A stretch of DNA of 64,000 nt from Lumbricus rubellus (taxonomy: Eukaryota > Annelida > Clitellata > Crassiclitellata > Lumbricidae): positions 35,387,539-35,451,538 of the forward strand of contig OX243818.1 in the NCBI GenBank assembly GCA_945859605.1, in the 5' to 3' direction. Every line of letters begins with the position of its first letter. Position 1 is the first letter of the stretch. Below, one piece after another: positions 9,278-18,096 of this stretch. The position numbers and the translations under genes were made by a program. Below the pieces are notes generated by a model, which saw only the letters and a list, made by a program, of their open reading frames with translations, made no database searches and was not told where the DNA came from.

Positions 9278-10053
9278 ATGGAAGTCCAAGACCTATCGTG
9301 GAATGAAGAATCAAGTAAACGCTTTAACAGTCCTCTCCTACCAAGAAGCATCAGAGGTTTGATCGTCGGTAAGTCTCAATGCGGCAAGACAATATTACTA
9401 CTTAATTTATTACTGAGACCTGGTTGGTTAGACTATGATAACTTGCAAATCTTTGGAAAATCGCTTTTTCAATCAGAATACAAGATACTCAAGAAAGCAT
9501 TCGAAGAGAAATTACCAAAGGAAGCAATTATAAGACTTTTTGATAATCGAGATGAAATAATGAAATTAAATGTATCACCGACCGCCGTAGTCGAGGAGAT
9601 GTCTAAAAACATGGCAAAAAATCGGATATAGAATGCAAGTTCTTTGAAACCTCTGAAGATGTTCGAGATCCACGAGACTTAAGTCGAGATAAGAAGAATC
9701 TCATGATTTTTGATGATTTACAGTTAGAGCGACAAAATAAATGCGAATCGTATTATATAAGAGGTAGGCATAGTAATGTAGACTGCTTTTACCTAGCACA
9801 AAATTATTTCAAGCTACCTAGACAAACTATAAGAGAGAATACCAACTTTATATGTCTATTCCCTCAAGACCTCAAGAATATTAACCACATATACAGCGAT
9901 CATATAGGTGTAGATGATATGACTATAGAAGAATTTCGAAAACTATGCAAAACTGCGTGGGATGAAACGCATGGTTTTGTGGTTATAGACCTTACTAGTA
10001 AAACAAATAAGGGCAGGTACAGATCTGGATTAGATACATTTTACATTAAATAA
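9278..10053 (+). pseudogene. FtsK/HerA-type DNA-packaging ATPase, frameshifted
   Basis: A genome-packaging ATPase of the A32/FtsK family that would pump DNA into the capsid. Walker A is GKSQCGKT (about residues 31-38) and Walker B is MIFDDL at 9703. The sensor region continues (VDCFYLAQNYFKLPRQ) to the TAA at 10051-10053. Walker A and B lie in different frames: the 5' frame stops at 9629-9631, and the second frame is open across a run of six A at 9616-9621. A one-base change in that run accounts for the break. The first ATG (9278) lies 20 bp from the divergent gene. Without frameshifting the protein is non-functional. Confidence 0.88.
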
Positions 10054-10119
10054 AAGCAATAATAAAATGATAACAAAATTTAAGATTTTATATTCTAGGT
10101 TTAAAAATAGCTATCTAAA

Positions 10120-10893
10120 ATGGAAACCCTTCTTGACGAAATTTTATCTAATACTCAAACGATTGCACGCAACACAGAAGCTAAAGAATCCTTTTGCATT
10201 TTGTTGAGCGAAAGGAACACACGAATTCGAACGAAATTTAATCCACTAATCGAACTGGACAAAAGTAAAACGTATGAAATGGCCCTTGTTAATCTTGAAA
10301 CGTACTACAGTTTTCCCAATATAGACGAAACAAAAAATAAATTCGTATATTCGTCAGATAACGGTGTAACGTGGGAAGATTTAGACATTCCAACCGGTTG
10401 CTATGAAATCGAAGACTTAAACGATTACATACAAAGAATTTTGAAAGAAGAAGGTCATGGTCAATGTATAAAGTTGCGACCAAATAACAACACGTTAAAG
10501 GCGGTTTTGGAAATTGATGAGAACTATAAAGTTGATTTTACAGTACCAAATTCAATTAGCACCGTTCTAGGATTTCAGAGTCGTGTATACTCCGAAGGAT
10601 ATAACGAATCCGAGCACATAGTCGATATAAACAGCGTGAATAGTTTACGAGTTACGAGTGATGTAATAGGATCATCGTATGCCAACGGAACTACGGAGAA
10701 CATAATTTATTCTTTCTTTCCATCGGTCGGGCCTGGTTACAAGATAATCGAATCTCCTCATAATCTGGTTTATCTTCCAATAACGCTATACTCTATTTCA
10801 TCGATGGAAACAAAACTAATAGACCAAAATGGAAAACTAATTAATTTAAGAGGTGAGGAATTGTCGATACGATTTCACATAAGAGAGGTTTAA
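10120..10893 (+). CDS. Penton / minor capsid protein
   Basis: A 257-residue protein with the Polinton penton signature YEMALVNLETYYSFPNI (about residues 52-68) and a C-terminal jelly-roll half ending in LSIRFHIREV. In Polintons and adintoviruses this single-jelly-roll protein occupies capsid vertices. Intact. The upstream spacer reads GGTTTAAAAATAGC...TCTAAAATGG, the A/T-rich sequence abutting ATG that is common to most genes here. It sits between the ATPase and pX-like genes in the usual morphogenesis cluster. Confidence 0.85.
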   Translation: METLLDEILSNTQTIARNTEAKESFCILLSERNTRIRTKFNPLIELDKSKTYEMALVNLETYYSFPNIDETKNKFVYSSDNGVTWEDLDIPTGCYEIEDLNDYIQRILKEEGHGQCIKLRPNNNTLKAVLEIDENYKVDFTVPNSISTVLGFQSRVYSEGYNESEHIVDINSVNSLRVTSDVIGSSYANGTTENIIYSFFPSVGPGYKIIESPHNLVYLPITLYSISSMETKLIDQNGKLINLRGEELSIRFHIREV

Positions 10894-10917
10894 TTTAAAG
10901 TTTATATTTAATATAAG

Positions 10918-11643
10918 ATGAGCGCTTACGCTAAGGTCAAAGTTAATATTTCTGAAGGGCAAAAAGAGAAGATTAAGCGAGCTGTTCAAGTAGGAACTGG
11001 AGTGAGTATAAGACTTTCTCATGGAGACATAACTGGTGAGCATGTATTAGCTCTAAACCAGAGGCAAATCAACAAGTTAACTAAAGCGTATCAGAATGGA
11101 ACTGGAGTGACAATTAAAATGGGTAAAAAGCAATTAGAAGACAATGCGAGAGTCGAAGGCGGATTTATTGGCGCTATTCTACCGTTCTTAGCAACAGCCG
11201 GAAAGTTTCTACTGTCTAGTGTTCTTCCGAGTTTAGCCACAGGAGCCTTAACAGGATTTTGTTCTGCAGCTGGTTCCAAAATTGTCGATAAAATTAGTGG
11301 ATCTTCGATCTCACACCCGATAAGTGGATCTTCGATCTCACACCCGATAAGTGGATCTGGAGTGCTCTACGTTAAGAAAGGAGGAATATGCTGTAAGATA
11401 GTGCCTGCTGGGGAAGGTCTTTTTCTATCTCCGTGGAAAAAGGGTAGTTCGATATCGGGTTCTGGTCTGTTTATGAAAAGAGGAGCAGGATATATCAGCG
11501 GTGAAGGTCTTATCTTGGGACCCAATTCACCATTTAAAAATATTTCCTATTCTTGGAATGTTACTTTAAAAAACCACTTATATAAATGTCTGGATACGGT
11601 CACCCAATACACAAATTTATCACCAAACGGAAGCCTCGTGTGA
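10918..11643 (+). CDS. pX-like virion protein (241 aa) with altered C-terminus
   Basis: The N-terminal half has two related segments (TGVSIRLSHGDITGEHVLAL and TGVTIKMGKKQLEDN). A glycine/alanine-rich hydrophobic stretch follows (GGFIGAILPFLATAGKFLL, about 80-120), typical of Polinton/adintovirus core or membrane-active proteins. Next come Gly/Ser repeats and a terminal GEGLILGPNSPFKNI motif. After that motif the frame runs on for about 30 unrelated residues and overlaps the next gene. In the alternative frame a stop lies at 11567-11569, just before the next ATG. A one-base insertion in the TTT at 11543-11545 is the simplest explanation. The function is inferred from position and composition only. 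Confidence 0.7.
   Translation: MSAYAKVKVNISEGQKEKIKRAVQVGTGVSIRLSHGDITGEHVLALNQRQINKLTKAYQNGTGVTIKMGKKQLEDNARVEGGFIGAILPFLATAGKFLLSSVLPSLATGALTGFCSAAGSKIVDKISGSSISHPISGSSISHPISGSGVLYVKKGGICCKIVPAGEGLFLSPWKKGSSISGSGLFMKRGAGYISGEGLILGPNSPFKNISYSWNVTLKNHLYKCLDTVTQYTNLSPNGSLV
11296..11352 (+). repeat. In-frame 27-bp duplication, related to 15035-15077
   Basis: The unit carrying AGTGGATCTTCGATCTCACA occurs twice, 27 bp apart, coding for repeated SGSSISHPI. A third partial unit, GTGGATCTGG, follows. The same 20-mer occurs twice again upstream of polB, 3.7 kb away. Confidence 0.9.
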
Positions 11644-11972
11644 GTCCGATAATTTGGATGCCTAAAGTGGTCACTCACGCTCCTGCAAGACAACGAGCAG
11701 GCGACAGATATGAGATTTTTGCTCAGCAAGCGATAACGATTGAACCAAAGACAAATATTACAGTAGAAGTAGGCCTTGGAGTCCGAATGACCAGTGGAAT
11801 GTGTCTAGTCTCTCTTAGACAGAAGTTGAAACAACTCAGACTGAGCCTTCAAGATGGTACAGTACTAGAGGACGCAGAGGATATAATAATTACAATACAA
11901 AACAACTCCGATTCACCAGTTACTATAAACGAAAAAGACTCCATATGTTATGTTAATTACTACGATGCATAA
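11586..11972 (+). CDS. dUTPase-fold protein, catalytically degenerate
   Basis: A 128-residue trimeric-dUTPase-like beta protein. Recognisable segments are ARQRAGDRYEIFAQQAITIE, TNITVEVGLGVRM (motif II region) and LEDAEDIIITIQNNSDSPVT with a C-terminal KDSICYV. The catalytic aspartate-tyrosine loop and the glycine-rich P-loop-like C-terminus of true dUTPases are not seen. It is more likely a structural or accessory protein of the same fold, as reported for several Polinton-like viruses. Its start lies inside the extended pX-like frame. Without the proposed frame lesion in that gene the two would be separate. Confidence 0.65.
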   Translation: MSGYGHPIHKFITKRKPRVSPIIWMPKVVTHAPARQRAGDRYEIFAQQAITIEPKTNITVEVGLGVRMTSGMCLVSLRQKLKQLRLSLQDGTVLEDAEDIIITIQNNSDSPVTINEKDSICYVNYYDA

Positions 11973-11974
11973 CG

Positions 11975-12044
11975 TGTACGTTTTATGTTTACGTTTTACG
12001 TTACGTTTTACGTTACGTTTTAAACATTATACTTATAATAAAAA
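11975..12044. promoter_or_regulatory. TTTTACGTTACG repeats and TATA-like spacer
   Basis: The spacer holds several tandem copies of a TTTTACGTTACG-type unit. It ends TTATACTTATAATAAAAA immediately before the next ATG. It probably contains the downstream gene's promoter. Confidence 0.45.
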
Positions 12045-12944
12045 ATGTCACTACTGAAAATTAGCGATCCTGCAAAAAGAGATTTTATTATCGAAGAGTT
12101 TTTAAAAACGAAAAAAAATATTAAACAAAACTTTCTCTCTGAGAGAATAGACGATCTTGGACTTCAACGAGAATTAACGAAAATCTACAAACCAATAGTC
12201 GACTCTCAATCAGCAATTTCAAAAGAACAAAACGCTTTGCTGTCGACAATAAAAGATAATTCTGCAGCAACATCACTTGCTCTAAAATCACTTCCAGATT
12301 CGTTGAAAACTATTCAATTTCCCCAGTATCCGTCTATAGAGGCGTACGATGACGATGACCCAGTAGAAGACATTAGAAGGTTAGAATTAGGAAATATTGC
12401 AGTTGAATACCTTAAAAAATATGCTTCTGATAAAAGACTTGTGGACACAACATTCGGATTAAGATCAAGAGATGGAAAATTCTACATCGGTGACAGCGAA
12501 GCCTCAATCCAAGGAAATGATATTACAGTTGGAACCACAACTTATCAAGGAACTCCAGGATTATGGGAATTGTTAACGTTAGCTAGTCCAAACAGTTCAA
12601 TTTATGATAATCGTGATCTCGAAGAATACGCCGCGATTCTAATTAAAACGAATGCCATGAGTCAGCCAAATAAACCAAACAAGCCTAAATCGTCTAGAAG
12701 TGTAAAATATGCAAAGATAATAAAACCCATATGGGACGATTACATAAAGTTAAGAGGTAAAACAGGAAGCGGAATAATTACCATTCCTTCAGATCCAAAT
12801 GAATTAGTAAAACAATTAGAGTTGCGAATATATAGCTACAAAGCGGGAAATACAGGAATAAGAAATGAAATTGTAGGTATGACTGACGAGTTACTAAGAC
12901 AAGGAGTGATATCCAAAGATGAATATAAAAAATTGATGATCTAA
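12045..12944 (+). CDS. Conserved Polinton protein (DUF8207-like)
   Basis: A 299-residue protein. The N-terminal third is helical and charged, with coiled-coil-like heptads (residues about 20-85). The centre has the motif YIGDSEASIQGNDITVGTTT followed by YQGTPGLWELLTL, which I associate with the widespread, uncharacterised DUF8207 family of Polinton-derived animal proteins. The C-terminus is basic (KPSRSVKYAKIIKP-like) and helical. Its function is unknown; position among capsid genes suggests a virion or assembly role. Intact. Confidence 0.7.
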   Translation: MSLLKISDPAKRDFIIEEFLKTKKNIKQNFLSERIDDLGLQRELTKIYKPIVDSQSAISKEQNALLSTIKDNSAATSLALKSLPDSLKTIQFPQYPSIEAYDDDDPVEDIRRLELGNIAVEYLKKYASDKRLVDTTFGLRSRDGKFYIGDSEASIQGNDITVGTTTYQGTPGLWELLTLASPNSSIYDNRDLEEYAAILIKTNAMSQPNKPNKPKSSRSVKYAKIIKPIWDDYIKLRGKTGSGIITIPSDPNELVKQLELRIYSYKAGNTGIRNEIVGMTDELLRQGVISKDEYKKLMI

Positions 12945-12985
12945 TTTAAAAATTGATGATATAATTAAAAATTGATGATATAGAA
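12945..12985. repeat. Tandem AAAAATTGATGATAT repeats before the pVI/pX-like gene
   Basis: The 3' codons of the previous gene (AAAAATTGATGAT) are repeated twice more in the spacer as 17-bp units (TTAAAAATTGATGATAT). This duplicates the TATA-like promoter region before the next start. Confidence 0.7.
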
Positions 12986-13339
12986 ATGCTGGTCGTTGCG
13001 AGAAGAAGTTATAAAAAAGTACACGTTGTCGGTGGAGCAGGAATATTCGATTCCATTGCAGGATTTCTCAAGAGACTACTAACTTCGAATGCAGCCAAAC
13101 AAATTGCGAGCACAGCTGTCAAAGAGATTGGGAGTGTTGCTAAGGATAAGGCGATCGACGTTGGAAAACGATTACTCAATAAGATACTCCCTAAAGCTCC
13201 CGTTCAGCAGCCGATAACTCAGGAAACTAAAGTCATTCTAGCTAGATTACTAGGATCGAATCCAGAAATGACGGGAGGAGCTATTAGAATTCAAGATCTC
13301 GTAAAACGCTTAAACGGAGGTGGTTTGAAAATGGCTTAA
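12986..13339 (+). CDS. Small basic amphipathic virion protein (pVI/pX-like)
   Basis: A 117-residue lysine-rich protein. After a basic N-terminus comes a VVGGAGIFDSIAGFLKRLL segment (14-32) that forms an amphipathic helix, like membrane-active adenovirus pVI. Three sites fit the adenain consensus of a large aliphatic residue, any residue, Gly-Gly, any residue: VVGG-A (14-18), MTGG-A (95-99) and LNGG-G (109-113). An adenain-type protease is encoded at 21.3 kb, so proteolytic maturation is plausible. The assignment is by composition and motif, not by strong homology. Intact. Confidence 0.65.
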   Translation: MLVVARRSYKKVHVVGGAGIFDSIAGFLKRLLTSNAAKQIASTAVKEIGSVAKDKAIDVGKRLLNKILPKAPVQQPITQETKVILARLLGSNPEMTGGAIRIQDLVKRLNGGGLKMA

Positions 13340-13375
13340 ACATATTTTCTTATTTAAAAATATATGTATAATAAA

Positions 13376-14674
13376 ATGCAATCCGATATTCTAAGATTCA
13401 CAGAGCAACCATTGATCGATGAAGGTATCGAGCGATACGAATGGCATGAGTACGAACCTGTAGCGAGAACTAACCTTAACAGTTCTGGTGAAATAAGAAT
13501 AAATATTGAATTACAAGACTTATACAGTCACCCAGCAGAGTCATATCTACAATTCGATGGAAGACTAATTAAAGCCGATGACACCGCATACGTTAATGCC
13601 GATTTTGTCGCTCTTACGAATAATGGGCTTATGTATCTATTCAGTCAAATATCCTATCAGTTATCTAATCAAGAAATCGAAACGCTATTTCATCCGGGTC
13701 AAGCTACAACGATGCTCGGTTTACTTACGTATCCAAACGATTTTCAGCTGACTCAAGGCTTAAATCAGCTGTGGTATAAAGACACTGGAGCGACTGCTGT
13801 TATTGCGGACAACCCCGGATTTGCCACTAGACAAAGCTTTCTCATTCGCAAACCAAACACTAAAGGAATGTTCAGCTTTATTGTTCCGTTGAAGCATATT
13901 TTCGGGTTTTGCGATGATTACGACAAGATTATTTACGGCTTCAAACAGACGCTGACATTAGTTCGTAAAGCCGACGATGATGCAATATTCCGAGATAACG
14001 CTGCAGCTGCTGGAAAAGTTGCGATAAACAAAATTTCATGGTTTATTCCGCACGTTATTCCTTCCGATATGGAACGAATGCAGTTGTATAAGACGATTGA
14101 ATCGAAATTAACGTTGCCAGTTGCGTATAGAGCTCGTCAATGCGACACTATAACAGTTCCTCAGTCGACAAGTTTCAGTTGGAGATTAAGCGTTAAAACT
14201 TCACCGGAGAAACCTAGATATATCATCGTAGGATTTCAGACGGACCGTAGCGGTAATCAGGAAAGTAATCCGTCGCTATTTAATCACTGCGATCTCAAGA
14301 ACATATATGTGATGATGAATCAAGAAAGATATCCAGCTGTCGACCATAACCTGTCGTTTCCTAATCAACAATTCTCCAGAGCGTACAGAGACGCGTCCTC
14401 CTTTAGTCAAAAATTCTATGGTATGGATAAGTTGATTACCCAAAGCAATATAACACCTGTAGATTATAAAGAATTATACCCGTTGTTCGTGTTCGATGTA
14501 AGCAAACAATCCGAGCGTTTGAAATCTTCAGTCGTTGATATACAAATTAAGGCTCTTTTCAATGCAGCAGTGCCAGCCGACACCGAAGCGTATGCTGTCG
14601 TAATTTCAGATAGGTTGCTGCAGTTCCAATCGGATGGACAGAAAATGAGTGTAGTGTATGGAAAATTGATTTAA
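13376..14674 (+). CDS. Major capsid protein (hexon-like, double jelly roll)
   Basis: About 432 residues from the second in-frame ATG. I prefer it to the ATG at 13364 because that upstream stretch (ATGTATAATAAA) looks like the promoter TATA element shared by the neighbours. The sequence has the Polinton capsid landmarks LSNQEIETLFHPGQATTMLG, FIVPLKHIFGFCDDYDKIIYG and NQERYPAVDHNLSFPNQQ, with alternating beta segments compatible with two jelly rolls. Trimers would form the pseudohexagonal capsomers. Intact. Confidence 0.93.
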   Translation: MQSDILRFTEQPLIDEGIERYEWHEYEPVARTNLNSSGEIRINIELQDLYSHPAESYLQFDGRLIKADDTAYVNADFVALTNNGLMYLFSQISYQLSNQEIETLFHPGQATTMLGLLTYPNDFQLTQGLNQLWYKDTGATAVIADNPGFATRQSFLIRKPNTKGMFSFIVPLKHIFGFCDDYDKIIYGFKQTLTLVRKADDDAIFRDNAAAAGKVAINKISWFIPHVIPSDMERMQLYKTIESKLTLPVAYRARQCDTITVPQSTSFSWRLSVKTSPEKPRYIIVGFQTDRSGNQESNPSLFNHCDLKNIYVMMNQERYPAVDHNLSFPNQQFSRAYRDASSFSQKFYGMDKLITQSNITPVDYKELYPLFVFDVSKQSERLKSSVVDIQIKALFNAAVPADTEAYAVVISDRLLQFQSDGQKMSVVYGKLI

Positions 14675-14690
14675 AGAATACTTATATATT

Positions 14691-15020
14691 ATGAAGCTAC
14701 CAGAGCTTAGAATGTTAGCCAAGCATCACGATGTTACAGGCACTTCGCATCTCAACAAACCTCAAATGATAGCTGTATTGATTGAAAAGAATATTCTTCC
14801 GACGGACTACAAGTCTGTGTCATATAGACATGACACGTTGGGTAGTATCAGGAAACAACCGAGAAGAGTAGATATTATAGATCGAGAGACTGGCGTTGTT
14901 ACCTCGTATCCATCGATGTATAAAGCTGCTAAGACGTATGGTCAGAGTGCTGGCATCATAGCTTATCATAACGGAAATGTCTGGAGAGATAGATACGAAA
15001 TTAAAGTGTATGAGAGATAA
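14691..15020 (+). CDS. SAP-like plus NUMOD1-like DNA-binding protein
   Basis: Residues about 2-37 (LPELRMLAKHHDVTGTSHLN...QMIAVLIEKN) resemble a SAP helix-extended-helix DNA-binding motif. Residues about 66-106 (ETGVVTSYPSMYKAAKTYG then IIAYHNGNVWRDRYEIKV) resemble NUMOD1, a module usually attached to homing endonucleases. No nuclease catalytic domain is present, so this may be a stand-alone DNA-binding protein or a nuclease remnant. Intact. Confidence 0.6.
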   Translation: MKLPELRMLAKHHDVTGTSHLNKPQMIAVLIEKNILPTDYKSVSYRHDTLGSIRKQPRRVDIIDRETGVVTSYPSMYKAAKTYGQSAGIIAYHNGNVWRDRYEIKVYER

Positions 15021-15034
15021 AATGATATGAAATT

Positions 15035-15077
15035 AGTGGATCTTCGATCTCACAGATAAGTGGATCTTCGATCTCAC
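15035..15077 (+). repeat. Two copies of the 20-bp GGATCTTCGATC repeat upstream of polB
   Basis: AGTGGATCTTCGATCTCACA occurs at 15035-15054 and again with one mismatch-free overlap at 15059-15077. It duplicates a coding segment of the pX-like gene (11296-11342) but lacks its CCC spacers. It lies in the 88-bp gap between the SAP/NUMOD1 gene and polB. Confidence 0.9.
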
Positions 15078-18000
15078 ATGTATTAATATTTTTGCGTGGT
15101 AAGATAAAATGGATTTAAAGAAAAGTAGTTTAAGAAACATGAACCATGTTGAACACTTGCTCGACTCGCCGGTTCCTAACATTAAGGTTCCTACGCTTAC
15201 GCCTACACCTGGTAAATACAAACCAGTAGCGCCTAAGAGAAAATACAAAAATAAGCTTAGAGCTAAATTAAATGATTTTGCGGATTGGCTACTTAGTTAT
15301 GTGCCCGAACAAGCAGAGGTTAATGAAAAACTCGAATCGTTGAAGTCAACTGTTTCTAGGATATTCGATAAAACTAAAATTCGAGAAACGGCGTCGGCTA
15401 TTAAAGGATTCACCAAGCAATATAGAATAGATGGAATTAATGGAATGGACGCCTCTTCGTTTCTTGATTTCGTCAGACCGCAGGTAGTAAATCTGTTGTC
15501 GAACGATCGCCAGACAAAGACTAATTTAGTTCTTACTTGTACTATGGAACGAGTAGATATGAAATCTGGAATAGTTACTTCTGAGGATATACCATTCGTT
15601 TCCAGGGCAGAAGTTATTTTAGAAGCTACCGACTTGAATGAAATATACAGCAGAAAAAAAGATAAAATCATGGAGTCTATTGCTAGTTTTCAGATGCAAG
15701 GAAGTAATTGGAGATTTAAAGCTGTTGTAAAATTAGATATCAATACGGTAAAATATAAACCCTTGAGAGGTAGTTCTTACATTCCACTTCCCGACTTTTT
15801 AGCTCATAAAAAGGCTATTATCAATATGAAAAACGACGACGAAGAATGTTTCAAATGGTGTATCACTAGAGCTTTGAATCCGGTGGATGACCATCCGGAA
15901 AAAATAACTAAAGCTTTGAAAGAACAGTCTAAAAAACTTAATTGGAGTGGCATTGAGTTTCCAGTTGCTGCTGATGCTAATGTGATAGGTAGGTTCGAGA
16001 GAAATAACAATATTAATGTTAATGTATTCGGTTTTGAAAAACATGTCTACCCGCTTTATCTGTCTAAGTGTGAAAGTAGTATTTGTGTAGATCTATTGCT
16101 TATTTCCAACGGAGAAAGGAAACAATATTGCTGGATCAAGAATTTTAACAGATTGATGAGATTTCGGACTAATTCGATGTATTATTGTAAAAGGTGTATG
16201 AATGGTTTCACAACGCCAGGAGCGCTTAACAACCATAATGAGTACTGCTCTCAACATAACGCACAAAAAATAGAAATGCCAGAACCAGGAACTATGTTAA
16301 GTTTTAAAAATTATAACAATTCTATGAGGGTTCCGTTTATAGTCTACGCAGATTTTGAGTCTTTTGTAAAACCGATCGATACATGCCAACCAAATCCAGA
16401 GTTGTCGTACACTAATAAATATCAAAAGCATACTCCTAGCTCCTTTTGTTACCACATAAAATGTTTCGACGATAGTGTATATTCTCAAGATCCTGTGACG
16501 TTTACGGCTGAAAGCGAAGATGATGATGTTGGTCAAATAATTGTAGATAAACTAGAAGAGAATATAAAACAAATATATAATCAATTCAAATTCCCTAAAA
16601 AGATGAAATTTACAGAAGAGGACAAGAAGTGTTTTGATACAGCTACTACATGTCATATCTGTGAAAAAACGTTGGGCGAAGACCGAGTGAGAGATCACTG
16701 TCATCTTAGCGGTAAATTTCGAGGGGCTGCTCATAACATTTGTAATTTAGACTATAAAGTCCCCAAGTTTTTCCCTGTAGTGTTTCATAATCTTTCCGGG
16801 TACGATTGTCATCTGTTCATTAAGAAACTGAAAGGTAATAATGGAGAGAAAATTAATTGCATACCTAATAACGAGGAAAAGTATATATCTTTTAGCAGAG
16901 AGGCCGTTGTTGATAAGTTTGTAAATACAGAGGGAAAAGAGATTACCGTCAAGCGACAACTGCGTTTTATCGACAGTTTTAAATTTATGGCTTCTAGTCT
17001 TGATGCTTTATCGAGGAACCTAAGCAAAGACCAGTGCAGAAATATTGGGAAACGATATACTGGAAAGAAGCTCGATCTTTTGCTGAGAAAAGGCATATAT
17101 CCTTATGACTACGTCGATTCATTTACTACCTTTAATGAAACCGAACTCCCACCTAAATCCGCTTTCTATTCTAAGCTAAATGATTCGAATATTAGCGATG
17201 AAGACTACGAGCATGCAAAAACAGTATGGAAAGAATTTGGATGCAAAACATTCAGAGAATATCACGATTTATACAACGTTTCGGATGTTCTGTTACTTGC
17301 CGATGTTTTCGAAAACTTTAGAGATGTGTGTATGAAGAACTATACGCTTGACCCTGCATGGTATTTTACATCTCCTGGTTTAGCCTGGGATGCCGCTTTA
17401 AAATTGACAGGCGTGAAATTGGAGTTATTGAATGATTATGATATGATTCTGATGCTTAGGCAAGGGATGAGAGGAGGAGTGAGCACAATATCAAATCGTT
17501 ACGGGAAAGCGAATAATAAATATATGAGCGATTTCAATAGTAACGAAAATTCTACATTTATTACTTACCTGGATGCGAATAATCTATATGGATGGGCTAT
17601 GATCAAAAATTTACCTACTCACGGGTTCAAATGGATGAACGAAGATGAATTAAATAATTGGAGAAGTATTCCATGCATATTGGAAGTTGATTTGGAATAT
17701 CCTAAAGAGTTACACGACCTGCATAACGATTTTCCGTTAGCCCCCGAAAGCATTGAGATGAACAAAGTCAAAAAGTTAATTCCAAACTTAAACCATAAAA
17801 AGAAGTATGTGCTGCATTACGATAATCTGAAGCTGTATGAGAGCTTGGGTTTGAAAATAACAAAAGTGCATAGAGGTGTACTATTCGAAGAAAGTGATTG
17901 GTTGAAAAAGTATATCGATTTAAATACAGCTCTTAGAACGAAAGCTACTAATGACTTTGAGAAAGACTTTTTCAAGTTAATGAATAACAGTGTCTTTGGA

Positions 18001-18096
18001 AAAACTTGTGAGAACATTGAAAATCGTGTTGATGTAGAGTTAGTGTGTCAAGAGGAGAGGGCTATTGAACTAGCCGCTAAACCTAATTATGAGAGA

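Noticed and set aside
11586..11972. Active dUTPase
   Set aside because: The fold is recognisable but the catalytic Asp/Tyr loop and Gly-rich C-terminal motif are not visible.
13364..13375. Start of the major capsid protein at the first ATG
   Set aside because: That ATG lies in the TATA-like box common to neighbouring genes; the next in-frame ATG, four codons on, fits the pattern.
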